Shown here piece after piece: positions 25,560 through 33,783 of a stretch of DNA of 64,000 nt. The first letter of the stretch is position 1, and the number at the start of each line of letters is the position of its first letter. The DNA comes from CAYVQA01 sp045119035 (lineage in GTDB: Bacteria; Bacillota_I; Bacilli_A; ML615J-28; CAG-313). Under the pieces are notes generated by a model that did no database searches, had not been told where the DNA came from, and saw nothing but the letters and a program-made list of their open reading frames with translations. The translations under genes and the position numbers were made by a program. The stretch lies in the NCBI GenBank assembly GCA_045119035.1, contig JBGVCU010000036.1:1-64000 (forward strand), given 5' to 3'.

Positions 25560-26384
25560 ATGAAGAAAAAAATACTAATTGTTTTTATATTATTAGCTTT
25601 GGTTATTTTAGGTCTTATCATTCCTAATAATAAATTTATGAATTTCTTTAATAAACAAGAGGATGTTAAATATATTGATTCTTGCTTTGTGTATTTACTT
25701 AATGATGATGAGGAGTTAGTTGGAATAACTGTTTCTTTAACAGAAGAAGTTATTGACGAATTTACAACAGTGTGGAATTTACTAACAGTTGATGTTCCAA
25801 AAGGATATCATTCACCTATTTATTTTAGTACACAAGTAATTAATTGTGAAATTAAAGATGATGAAATGTTATTAAATGTATCTGAAGATTTACTTATTGA
25901 AACATCTAGAAAAACACTAGAATGCTTGGTATATAATTTCTGTGTAAATGATGTTAAAAAGATTAACTTACAAGTAAATAGTGAAAAAATTAACGAATTA
26001 GATGGTATACATTTTGATTATTTAACAAAGAATATTGGAGTTAATTTAACTTTTGAAGAAATGGATGTTTTAAATTCAAAAGATTTAACAATGGTTTATG
26101 AATATACTGATTATGTAAAACCAGTTACATATTTTGTAAATGAGGATACTGAAGTAATTACTTATCTTGTAATGAAGTCATTGTTAATGTCAGAAGAGGT
26201 TAATGTTGTAGATGTTGCAGATAAGGTGAGCTATGATATTGTTGATAATATTTTAAATGTTAATGTCACATCATATGAATCTTTTAATGAGCAAGTATTA
26301 AATACAATTGCTTCTACTTTTAAAGAGAACTTTACGTTTAATCAAATTTTAGTTAATGGATTAGAATTAGATATTAGTAAATAG
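25560..26384 (+). CDS. GerM-like (GerMN-type) membrane-anchored protein
   Basis: A 274-residue protein with an N-terminal membrane helix (residues 4-22) and an extracytoplasmic part containing two similar alpha/beta stretches (about 40-140 and 170-272; compare DEMLLNVSEDLL with DNILNVNVTSYE). Two GerMN domains are the Bacillus GerM build, a protein for sporulation and germination, and gerM lies just before rph and rdgB in Bacillus, as here (rph absent). Bacillus GerM is a lipoprotein, whereas I see no lipobox Cys here. Family assignment is moderate. Confidence 0.6.
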   Translation: MKKKILIVFILLALVILGLIIPNNKFMNFFNKQEDVKYIDSCFVYLLNDDEELVGITVSLTEEVIDEFTTVWNLLTVDVPKGYHSPIYFSTQVINCEIKDDEMLLNVSEDLLIETSRKTLECLVYNFCVNDVKKINLQVNSEKINELDGIHFDYLTKNIGVNLTFEEMDVLNSKDLTMVYEYTDYVKPVTYFVNEDTEVITYLVMKSLLMSEEVNVVDVADKVSYDIVDNILNVNVTSYESFNEQVLNTIASTFKENFTFNQILVNGLELDISK

Positions 26385-26437
26385 TTAAATATTAGATTTT
26401 TTCTTGTGAATATTGTATAATATCTATAGGTGATTTT

Positions 26438-27034
26438 ATGAAAAAAATATTATTTGCAACATCAAATATGGGAAAATTAAAAGAAGTAAAAAGTTATTTA
26501 AATGAATATAACATTGAAGTTATCTCTTTAAATGACTTTCCAAAAGTGGATGAACCAATAGAAAATAAGGAAACTTTTTTAGAAAATGCAATTCTAAAAG
26601 CAAAATACTATCATGAAATATTTAAAATCCCTGTAATTGCTGATGATTCAGGTCTATGTGTTGTAGAACTAGGTAATAAACCTGGTGTTTATTCTGCAAG
26701 ATATGCAGGAATTAGTGATAGCAAATTAAAAGATGAAGCTAATATAAATAAGTTACTTAATGATTTACAAGATGTTAATAGTCCTCATGCTTATTTTGAA
26801 TCAGTGATTGTTTATTATTCAACTGATTCTGTTATTAATGTTAATGGGGTTTTAGAAGGTACAATTATTAAAGAAAAAAGAGGTTCTAATGGTTTTGGTT
26901 ATGACCCTATTTTTGTCCCGAACGGTTATAATTTAAGTTTAGCTCAGATGTCGCTTGAAGAGAAAAATAAAATTAGTCATAGAGCTAAAGCACTTCATAA
27001 TTTAAAGAAATATTTTAATGAAATATTTAAGTAA
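26438..27034 (+). CDS. rdgB: XTP/dITP diphosphatase (RdgB/HAM1 family)
   Basis: A 198-residue house-cleaning pyrophosphatase that removes dITP and XTP. Motifs: FATSNMGKLKEVK at the N-terminus, ADDSGLCV with the catalytic Asp, RYAG and GFGYDPIF. Length is typical. A TATAAT at 26416-26421 without a good -35 precedes it, so it may be partly independent of the GerM-like gene. No terminator follows; the rpsU promoter begins 27 nt later. Confidence 0.94.
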   Translation: MKKILFATSNMGKLKEVKSYLNEYNIEVISLNDFPKVDEPIENKETFLENAILKAKYYHEIFKIPVIADDSGLCVVELGNKPGVYSARYAGISDSKLKDEANINKLLNDLQDVNSPHAYFESVIVYYSTDSVINVNGVLEGTIIKEKRGSNGFGYDPIFVPNGYNLSLAQMSLEEKNKISHRAKALHNLKKYFNEIFK

Positions 27035-27061
27035 ATAAGTCTTACAAAAAACGCACTTTAT

Positions 27062-27090
27062 TTTACAAAATTCAAGAAATATGTTATAAT
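27062..27090 (+). promoter_or_regulatory. Promoter of rpsU
   Basis: TTTACA (27062-27067), 17 nt, TATAAT (27085-27090). Confidence 0.82.
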
Positions 27091-27132
27091 TTATATGCTT
27101 TAATTTATGGTGCGGAAGGAGGGACCAGGAAA

Positions 27133-27309
27133 ATGCCAAAAACAATCGTTAGAGAAAATGATACATTAGACGAAGCTTTAAAAAGATTTAAACGTGATGT
27201 TTCAAGATCAGGTACCCTTGTGGAAGCTCGTAAACGTCAACATTTCATGAAACCAAGTGATATTCGTAAAGAAAAGAAACGTGCTTTACGTAAAGCTGGT
27301 CGTCACTAG
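27133..27309 (+). CDS. rpsU: 30S ribosomal protein S21
   Basis: A 58-residue, very basic protein read directly from the sequence: PKTIVRENDTLDEALKRFKR, then SRSGTLVEARKRQ and KPSDIRKEKKRALRKAGRH. This is the ordinary S21 length in Firmicutes. A strong AAGGAGGG site precedes the ATG and a terminator follows at once, so rpsU is mostly transcribed alone. It opens the conserved rpsU-to-recO region; yqeY, usually next, is absent. Confidence 0.96.
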   Translation: MPKTIVRENDTLDEALKRFKRDVSRSGTLVEARKRQHFMKPSDIRKEKKRALRKAGRH

Positions 27310-27317
27310 TAGTAACT

Positions 27318-27341
27318 AACTCATCATTTGATGAGTTTTTT
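27318..27341 (+). terminator. Terminator after rpsU
   Basis: AACTCATCA and TGATGAGTT followed by T residues. Confidence 0.85.
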
Positions 27342-27394
27342 ATTTTATTCAGGTATTATTGTTTAATTTATTAATATAATATATTGGTGATATT

Positions 27395-27625
27395 TTGAAT
27401 TATAAAAAAGATTTAACAAAAGTTTTACCAATTGATCAAAAACTTTCAATAATTTATAAATTAAATTTAATTGAAATAAATAATTTTACAAATATTTATG
27501 ATATTAAAAATAACACAATATTGATTGATAATTATCAAATTAATGGTGATTTTTTAAAAATTACAACAATTGAAAATAGGTGTATTCAAATTGAAGGAAC
27601 TATTAAAGAAATTAAAATCTTATAA
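27395..27625 (+). CDS. yqfC: YqfC/YabP-family sporulation protein
   Basis: A 76-residue small beta-rich protein with the family's late stretch NNTILIDNYQINGDFLKITT and a C-terminal EGTIKEIKIL. Start is TTG at 27395 with GGTGA 5 nt upstream. Sequence similarity alone is weak to me, but the position directly before yqfD and phoH is the conserved one. In Bacillus yqfC is sigma-E controlled and belongs to sporulation. It is slightly shorter than Bacillus YqfC (about 93 residues). Confidence 0.72.
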   Translation: MNYKKDLTKVLPIDQKLSIIYKLNLIEINNFTNIYDIKNNTILIDNYQINGDFLKITTIENRCIQIEGTIKEIKIL

Positions 27626-28673
27626 ATATCCTTATATAATTAAAATATCACTAGATACTTTAAATAAAGAAATTGATGTAATAAATGTTGAAATATCAGA
27701 TAATGATGTTGTTTGTAATACAAATAAAAAGACAATTAATTTTTTTAATGATAATAATATTCAATATGAATTATTAAATAAAAGAAAATATTTTAAGTAT
27801 TTTATCTTTAAAAAATGGATAATGATTGTATCTTTATTAATGATAATACTAATAATGTTTACATCTAACACTTTAATAAGGAAAATATCATTTAAATCAA
27901 AAGGTTTTTATAATGAAGAAGTATATGAATTTGTAATTGATCATTTATATAAAGTAGGTAATTGTTATATTCTAAAAGATGATTTAAATCAATTAAATAA
28001 AGAAATAAGAACAACTTTTAATTATTATGAGTTTATCAATATTTCAAAAGAAAACGGTAATTTAATAATTAATATAGTAAAAAACGCTAAAAATTATGAT
28101 GATAGTGAATCGTTTATAACTAATGAGCTTGTTTCATCTAAAAATGCTTATGTATTAAAAATTAATATTTCCAGTGGTATAAGAAATGTAGATCTTTTTC
28201 AAATGGTTAAAAAAGGAGATCTGCTTATTAGTGGAGAAAACGTATCTGGTAATGTGGTTGCTAGATGCATAGAAATTAAAGAATATACTATACCTAAAAA
28301 ATATAAAAGAAAAGTATACACAAATAATTATTTTGTTAATCGGTATATTAAATTTAATAATCATAATAAAATAGAAAAAGCACCGTATAAGCTCTATTAC
28401 AAATATGTAAATATAATATATGAACTAGGAAATTTTTCTTTAGTAGAAGAAACGTATTTTGAACAAGTAGAATTAGATATTGAATACGATATATCTGAAA
28501 TTGAAGAATACGCTAAAGAATATATAAAATATTTATTTTATAAAAATCATCATTATGAAGATGAAAAAATAATTGATATTAAGATACTTGATAAAAGAGA
28601 AGATAATAATTATTTATATATTAAAAGTGTTAATACAACAATTGAACAAATAGCTATTGAAAAGAATGATTGA
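27591..28673 (+). CDS. yqfD: YqfD-family sporulation membrane protein
   Basis: A 360-residue protein: N-terminal soluble part (1-80), one membrane helix (about 85-103), and a large outside domain containing VKKGDLLISGENVSGNVVAR, a barrel-sandwich-like turn seen in YqfD. In Bacillus it is sigma-E dependent and needed for late sporulation. I use TTG at 27591 with AGGTG 8 nt before it; an earlier in-frame TTG at 27570 is possible. It overlaps yqfC by 35 nt. Codon use is extremely A/T-rich, as is its neighbour's. Confidence 0.78.
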   Translation: MKELLKKLKSYKYPYIIKISLDTLNKEIDVINVEISDNDVVCNTNKKTINFFNDNNIQYELLNKRKYFKYFIFKKWIMIVSLLMIILIMFTSNTLIRKISFKSKGFYNEEVYEFVIDHLYKVGNCYILKDDLNQLNKEIRTTFNYYEFINISKENGNLIINIVKNAKNYDDSESFITNELVSSKNAYVLKINISSGIRNVDLFQMVKKGDLLISGENVSGNVVARCIEIKEYTIPKKYKRKVYTNNYFVNRYIKFNNHNKIEKAPYKLYYKYVNIIYELGNFSLVEETYFEQVELDIEYDISEIEEYAKEYIKYLFYKNHHYEDEKIIDIKILDKREDNNYLYIKSVNTTIEQIAIEKND

Positions 28674-28686
28674 TTCATTCTTTTTT
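28660..28686 (+). terminator. Terminator after yqfD
   Basis: AAAAGAATGA and TCATTCTTTT with TGA stop in the loop and T-run. Confidence 0.85.
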
Positions 28687-28700
28687 ATTTATCAATGGAT

Positions 28701-28729
28701 AAGACAAAAGTTAAATTTTTTGATATAAT
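28701..28729 (+). promoter_or_regulatory. Promoter of the phoH-recO operon
   Basis: AAGACA (28701-28706), 17 nt, TATAAT (28724-28729). Confidence 0.6.
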
Positions 28730-28753
28730 ATAGTAAAGATATGGAGTGATACT

Positions 28754-29755
28754 TTGAATAAAACACAAAAAATAGAAGAATATGTTTATAAATTTACTAA
28801 TTTAGATTTATATCGAAGTCTTGTAGGGCCGATGAACATAAATTTAAATATGTTAATGTTAGAGATTGATGATGTTATTAATGAAGTATCATTTAATGGT
28901 GATATTTTATTAATCACTGAAAAAAAGCATAATGATGAGCTTTTAAAAAAATTTTTGACTGTATATGAAGAATTATATGAACAAAAAATTAATTTAGAAA
29001 TGCGAGATTTAGTGTATCTAATTAATGTTTTAAAATATAATAAAATTGATCTTTCAACTGTGTTAGACTTTTATTTAAGAAAAGAACCGATATTAAATAC
29101 ATCAACAGGAAGGAAGATATATCCAAAATCACTTACACAATATCAAATGTTAAAAGTGATAGAAAATAATCAAGTAATTTTTGTATCTGGTAGTGCTGGT
29201 ACTGGTAAAACTTATCTTGCTATGGCTTATGCAGTAAGCGAACTTAAGAAAAATAAGATAAAAAAGATTGTAATTACACGTCCAGCAGTAGAAGCAGGTG
29301 AAAAGTTAGGTTTTTTACCTGGGGATTTAAAAGAAAAGGTAGATCCTTATTTAGTACCTATTTATGATGCCTTAGATGATTTTTTAGGAAAAGAACAAGT
29401 AACAAAACTAGTTGAAAAAGGTATTATTGAAATTGCTCCACTTGCTTATATGCGAGGTCGAACATTAGACAATGCGTTTGTTATTTTAGATGAGGCTCAA
29501 AATTCAACAACAAGTCAAATGAGAATGTTTTTAACAAGACTTGGATTTAATTCTAAAATGATTATAACAGGAGATGTTACTCAAATTGATTTACCGCATT
29601 TTGCTAGAAGTGGTTTAGTTGAAGCGTTAGGTTTATTAAAAGGTATAAAAGGATTAGAATTTGTAACATTTAATAAATATGATGTTATGAGACATCCGAT
29701 TGTAAGTAAAATTATTGAAAAATATGAACTAGGAGATAATAATGTTAAAGATTAA
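28754..29755 (+). CDS. phoH: PhoH-like ATPase
   Basis: A 333-residue PhoH/YbeZ family P-loop ATPase. Walker A SGSAGTGKTYLAMAYA lies at about 150-165 and FVILDEAQNST is Walker B. The family is often encoded beside ybeY, as here, and is thought to act with it in rRNA or RNA processing. Start is TTG with GGAGTG 5 nt upstream; no good in-frame ATG is near. It ends inside the start of ybeY. Confidence 0.92.
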   Translation: MNKTQKIEEYVYKFTNLDLYRSLVGPMNINLNMLMLEIDDVINEVSFNGDILLITEKKHNDELLKKFLTVYEELYEQKINLEMRDLVYLINVLKYNKIDLSTVLDFYLRKEPILNTSTGRKIYPKSLTQYQMLKVIENNQVIFVSGSAGTGKTYLAMAYAVSELKKNKIKKIVITRPAVEAGEKLGFLPGDLKEKVDPYLVPIYDALDDFLGKEQVTKLVEKGIIEIAPLAYMRGRTLDNAFVILDEAQNSTTSQMRMFLTRLGFNSKMIITGDVTQIDLPHFARSGLVEALGLLKGIKGLEFVTFNKYDVMRHPIVSKIIEKYELGDNNVKD

Positions 29756-30194
29756 TGTTAGTGGTGAAATAGATCAATTTGATTTTAATACCAAAAAATT
29801 AATAAAAAAGGTTGTTAAAACAACTTTAAAACATTTAGGATTAAAAAGAAAACATGAAATTAATTTCTGTTTAACAGATCTAAAAACAATTCATCAATAT
29901 AATTTAGAATATCGAAAAATTGATCGTCCTACTGATGTTATTTCATTTGCAAATATTGACTCATCACTTGATAGAGTTCTTCCTTATGAACTAGGGGATA
30001 TCTTAATTTGCAATGAAAAAGTTTTTGAACAAGCTAAAGAATATGGTCATAGTAATTTAAGAGAGTTTGCCTTTTTAGTAACACATGGAACATTACATTT
30101 ATTAGGATATGATCATATGACAAAAGATGATGAAAAAGTAATGTTTAATTTACAAGATGAAATTTTAAACAAATTAAATATTACAAGGGAGTAA
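29742..30194 (+). CDS. ybeY: Endoribonuclease YbeY
   Basis: A 150-residue metal-dependent RNase with the zinc motif THGTLHLLGYDHM (HxxxHxxxxxH) and the earlier PTDVISFA. It matures the 16S rRNA 3' end and takes part in ribosome quality control. TAGGAG inside the phoH end is its ribosome site; the genes overlap by 14 nt. Confidence 0.95.
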   Translation: MLKINVSGEIDQFDFNTKKLIKKVVKTTLKHLGLKRKHEINFCLTDLKTIHQYNLEYRKIDRPTDVISFANIDSSLDRVLPYELGDILICNEKVFEQAKEYGHSNLREFAFLVTHGTLHLLGYDHMTKDDEKVMFNLQDEILNKLNITRE

Positions 30195-30197
30195 TTT

Positions 30198-30590
30198 ATG
30201 GAAATAAAATTTTTAAAAGCCAAAGAAGCGTGTAATAATTCTTATTCACCATATTCACATTTTCAAGTTGGTGCATGTTTAGTTATGAAAGATGGTAATT
30301 TTGTGATTGGATGTAATGTTGAAAATGCATCATATGGATTAACAAATTGTGCTGAACGTAGCGCATTATTTTCAGCATATTCAAATGGCTATAAAAAAGA
30401 AGATATTTTAGAAATTGTTATTATGTCTAAAAATAGATTTAGTCCATGTGGAGCATGTCGACAAGTTATTACTGAATTAATGAATCAAGATGCTATCTGT
30501 ACAATTTCTGATATGGATGGAAATTATTATCAAATGAAAGTAAGTGAATTATTGCCTAATTCATTTAATGAGGAAGATCTACATGAATAA
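30198..30590 (+). CDS. cdd: Cytidine deaminase
   Basis: A 130-residue zinc enzyme that converts cytidine and deoxycytidine to uridine and deoxyuridine. Motifs: NCAERSALFSA (catalytic Glu and first Cys ligand) and SPCGACRQVI. GGGAG precedes the ATG. In Bacillus dgkA lies between ybeY and cdd; it is missing here. The gene overlaps era by 8 nt. Confidence 0.95.
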   Translation: MEIKFLKAKEACNNSYSPYSHFQVGACLVMKDGNFVIGCNVENASYGLTNCAERSALFSAYSNGYKKEDILEIVIMSKNRFSPCGACRQVITELMNQDAICTISDMDGNYYQMKVSELLPNSFNEEDLHE

Positions 30591-31488
30591 TTTTAAATCA
30601 GGTTTTGTGGCGATTATTGGACGTCCGAATGTTGGTAAAAGTACTTTACTTAACCAAATTTTAAAAGAAAAACTAGCAATTGTTACACCAAAAGCTCAAA
30701 CTACAAGAAATAAAATTCAAGGAATTTATACAACTGATAATGAACAAGTAATTTTTGTAGATACACCAGGTATTCATACTGCTTTTAATGAATTAGGAGA
30801 AGTTATGAATAAAATGGCATTTTCATCAATTGAAGGAATGGATGCGATTATTTGGTTAATAGATGGAAATACTGAAATTACTGATTTTGATTTAGGTATT
30901 GCAAAGGAACTTCAAAAAGCAGATTGTCCGGTAATACTTGCTATCAATAAAGTAGATTTAGTGAAAGATGAAGAAAAAGTAAAGACAGTTATTAATCAAT
31001 ATAAAAATGCCTATGACTTTAAAGGTGGTATTACAATTTCAGCGATGTTAAATCATAATGTTGATAAATTAATTGAAATGATTGTTGAATTACTTCCTTA
31101 TGGACCTCAATATTATCCAGAAGATCAATTACTAGATCAACCAGAACGTTTTGTTGTCCAAGAATTAATTAGAGAAAAAGTATTGCTTTTAACAAATAAA
31201 GAAGTTCCTCATAGTGTTGCTGTTATGGTGGAAAGCTTTAAACAAAGTAAGAAGAATCCTAATTTAACTGAAATAATGGCTACAATTATTGTTGAACGTG
31301 CTTCTCAAAAGAAAATTATTATTGGTGAAAAAGGTTCAATGATTAAAAAGATCGGAACAATGGCAAGAACAGATATTGTTAAATTCCTAGGAAATAAAGT
31401 GTATTTAGAATTGTTTGTAAAAGTTGAATCTGATTGGCGTAATAAAAAAAGTCAATTAAAAGAATACGGATATAAATTAGATATTTAG
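30583..31488 (+). CDS. era: GTPase Era
   Basis: A 301-residue GTPase with G1 GRPNVGKS (residues 13-20), G3 DTPG, G4 NKVD and a C-terminal KH domain (GEKGSMIKKIG). It binds the 16S rRNA 3' end and helps assemble the small subunit, in keeping with ybeY and phoH next to it. I place the start at 30583, 7 nt after GAGGAAG; the in-frame codon at 30544 adds 13 residues with no support. Confidence 0.95.
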   Translation: MNNFKSGFVAIIGRPNVGKSTLLNQILKEKLAIVTPKAQTTRNKIQGIYTTDNEQVIFVDTPGIHTAFNELGEVMNKMAFSSIEGMDAIIWLIDGNTEITDFDLGIAKELQKADCPVILAINKVDLVKDEEKVKTVINQYKNAYDFKGGITISAMLNHNVDKLIEMIVELLPYGPQYYPEDQLLDQPERFVVQELIREKVLLLTNKEVPHSVAVMVESFKQSKKNPNLTEIMATIIVERASQKKIIIGEKGSMIKKIGTMARTDIVKFLGNKVYLELFVKVESDWRNKKSQLKEYGYKLDI

Positions 31489-31534
31489 CATAAATTAAAC
31501 AAAACTGACTATCCTAATATTAGAGGTGTTGGTT

Positions 31535-31654
31535 TTGAATGAACTATGGGAAAAATTTTTAAAGACAGGAAAAGTAGAAGATTATTTGAACTATCGACGT
31601 GCTTTGGAACTTGGCAATGGAAAGAATAGTAAGAAAACAAGGAATTGTACTTAA
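31535..31654 (+). CDS. YqzL-like 39-residue protein
   Basis: A TTG start at 31535, 6 nt after GAGGTG, opens a 39-codon frame beginning MNELWEKFLKTGKVEDYLNY. Bacillus has the 47-residue YqzL (NVFSQTGNVDTYLLFKEL) in exactly this place between era and recO, and the W-x-F-x-x-TG-x-V-x-x-YL pattern agrees. The frame runs 38 nt into recO, which offers translational coupling. The function of YqzL is not known to me. Confidence 0.7.
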   Translation: MNELWEKFLKTGKVEDYLNYRRALELGNGKNSKKTRNCT

Positions 31655-32357
31655 AACAAGTGAATATAAAGAAAATGCAATGTTAGTTAAACTCCTTACT
31701 AAAGATGGAATAGAACAAATAATTGTAAGAGGTGCGCAGAAGTACACTAGTAAAACAAGGGTTTTAACTAATGTATTACAACTATTAGATTTTAATCGTA
31801 CTAATTATTTAACGCCGAATACTTTAACAGAAGCAGTTGTTCTAAATAGCTACTATAAGATTTCAAGCGATGTGATTAAATATAATATAGCTTGCTGTAT
31901 GTTAGAAAAAATAATTGTCCTTCATGCAAGTATTACAAATTATAATATTTTATTTGATTTCATTATAGATATTTTCAATTTGTTAGAAGATACTTTATAT
32001 CCAAAGGTATTGTTAAATATCTTTGAATTAAGACTTACCTATTTATTAGGAATAGGTTTATCTTTTAAAGAATGCTTAGTCTGTGGTTCAAAAGAAAATT
32101 TATCATTTAGTATTCGTGAAGGTGGAGTGGTTTGTAATAACCATAAATATAATAAAATTATTGATTTAGATTATAGTGATGCTCAATTAGTTAAAACCTT
32201 ATATCTATACAATATTGATAAGATAAATGATGAATTTTTAAGTAGTTTTGATGAAAAATATGAAAAAATAGATAAGTTTATTAACATTTATTATAGTGAT
32301 TATTTAGATTTTAGATCAAGAAGTAAGAAAATTTTGTCTCAAATATTAAATGTTTAG
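31617..32357 (+). CDS. recO: DNA repair protein RecO
   Basis: A 246-residue RecO: N-terminal OB-fold (RKQGIVLKTSEYKENAMLV), helical core, and a zinc-binding site CLVCGS...CNNH. It loads RecA on SSB-coated single strands with RecR. I take ATG 31617 because the family starts just before the IVL strand; the GTG at 31599 is an alternative. Neither has a strong ribosome site, so translation probably depends on the overlapping YqzL-like frame. Confidence 0.9.
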   Translation: MERIVRKQGIVLKTSEYKENAMLVKLLTKDGIEQIIVRGAQKYTSKTRVLTNVLQLLDFNRTNYLTPNTLTEAVVLNSYYKISSDVIKYNIACCMLEKIIVLHASITNYNILFDFIIDIFNLLEDTLYPKVLLNIFELRLTYLLGIGLSFKECLVCGSKENLSFSIREGGVVCNNHKYNKIIDLDYSDAQLVKTLYLYNIDKINDEFLSSFDEKYEKIDKFINIYYSDYLDFRSRSKKILSQILNV

Positions 32358-32360
32358 TAG

Positions 32361-32390
32361 TTAGCTCACCGAAAAAGTGAGCTAATTTTT
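32361..32390 (+). terminator. Terminator after recO
   Basis: TTAGCTCAC, loop CGAAAAA, GTGAGCTAA, then TTTTT. Confidence 0.92.
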
Positions 32391-32410
32391 ATTTTAAACG
32401 TATCTTTTAT

Positions 32411-32439
32411 TTGCTTTTTAACAAGAAAAATGATATAAT
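32411..32439 (+). promoter_or_regulatory. Promoter of the rnf operon
   Basis: TTGCTT (32411-32416), 17 nt, TATAAT (32434-32439). Confidence 0.75.
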
Positions 32440-32475
32440 AAGACGTAAAAATATTATAATAAAAGGAGAAGCAAA

Positions 32476-33774
32476 ATGATGTTTAAAAAGATCAAAGGTA
32501 TTCATATCGATGGTAGAAAACATATGTCTGTCGATAATGAAGTGATGTCATTTTTAAATCCCAAATTTGTTTATTTTCCACTTGTCTCTGGAAATGTTGT
32601 TTACAAAAGACTAGTAGAAGATGGTGAAACAGTTAAAGTAGGTCAACAAATCTTACTTAGAACTGATCGTTTTTCTCATCCTGTACATAGTTCTGTAAGC
32701 GGAACAGTTAAAGGGGTTAAGAAAATGTGGCATCCATTTGGTAAAATGGTAGAAATGTTAGAAATCGAAAATGATTTCCAAGAAACACAACATGAAAGTA
32801 TTGGAAACGGTCTAACTGAACTTACAAAAGATGCAATTGTTGAAAGAATGCATGATTGTGGTATTGTAGGTTTAGGTGGAGCTGGTCTACCAACATTTGT
32901 TAAGTACCAAAAAGTTGCAGATAGCGAATTATTATTAATTAATGCTGCAGAATGTGAACCTTATATCACATGTGACCAAAAAAATATCCAAATTAATACT
33001 GATAAATTAATTCGTGGTATTAAATATGCATTAATCGCTAGTGGTGCAAAAGAAGCAAAAATCTGTATCAAAAACACAAAAGTAGAAGAAGTTCAAATCT
33101 TAGAAGATGCATTAAAAGATATTGAAAATATCAATGTATTCTTACTTAAAGATGTATATCCTGCAGGTTGGGAACGTTACATCGTTGAAAAAGTAACTAA
33201 GAAAACTTATAAAGCTTTACCTACTGAAATTGGTGTAGTTGTAAATAATGTTGGTACAATGATTGCTGTATGTGAAGCTGTTGAACAAAATCAACCGTTA
33301 GTACAAAAAATGGTTACATTTACTGGTGAAGGACTTGCACATCCATGTAATGTTTTAGTTAAAAATGGTACTAAAACAAGTGATGTAATTGAAGCAATTG
33401 GTGGATATGTTGATGGATTAACTGATGCATATTTTGTTGTAGGTGGTCCAATGACTGGTACATCTATTATGTTTGATGAAGTAGTTTTACTTGCTGCATC
33501 AACTGCTGTATTAGTTAAACCAAGAGTTGATAGAATTACACTTCCATGTTTAGGTTGTGGTAAATGTGCTGAAAATTGTCCTGTATTCTTAACACCAACT
33601 GAAGTTAAGAGTGCTTTAGAAGACAAAGATTATGCTGCACTTAATGCACTTAATACAACTGCTTGTATTCAATGTGGATTATGTTCATATGTTTGTCCAT
33701 CAAGAATTGATGTAACTGAAACTATGAAAAAAGCAAAAGACGCTGTATGGAAATACAACGCAAGTAAGAAGTAG
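32476..33774 (+). CDS. rnfC: Rnf complex subunit RnfC
   Basis: A 432-residue cytoplasmic subunit of the Rnf ferredoxin:NAD+ oxidoreductase, the NADH/FMN site of the complex. GLGGAGLPTFVKY (about 130-145) is the nucleotide-binding glycine motif, and two 4Fe-4S motifs follow near the C-terminus: CLGCGKCAENCP and CIQCGLCSYVCP. Rnf pumps Na+ or H+ as electrons pass from ferredoxin to NAD+. It heads the operon rnfCDGEAB, the order usual in Clostridia, with AAAGGAG upstream. Codon use is less AT-extreme than in nearby yqfD. Confidence 0.94.
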   Translation: MMFKKIKGIHIDGRKHMSVDNEVMSFLNPKFVYFPLVSGNVVYKRLVEDGETVKVGQQILLRTDRFSHPVHSSVSGTVKGVKKMWHPFGKMVEMLEIENDFQETQHESIGNGLTELTKDAIVERMHDCGIVGLGGAGLPTFVKYQKVADSELLLINAAECEPYITCDQKNIQINTDKLIRGIKYALIASGAKEAKICIKNTKVEEVQILEDALKDIENINVFLLKDVYPAGWERYIVEKVTKKTYKALPTEIGVVVNNVGTMIAVCEAVEQNQPLVQKMVTFTGEGLAHPCNVLVKNGTKTSDVIEAIGGYVDGLTDAYFVVGGPMTGTSIMFDEVVLLAASTAVLVKPRVDRITLPCLGCGKCAENCPVFLTPTEVKSALEDKDYAALNALNTTACIQCGLCSYVCPSRIDVTETMKKAKDAVWKYNASKK

Positions 33775-33783
33775 GAGGTTCAC

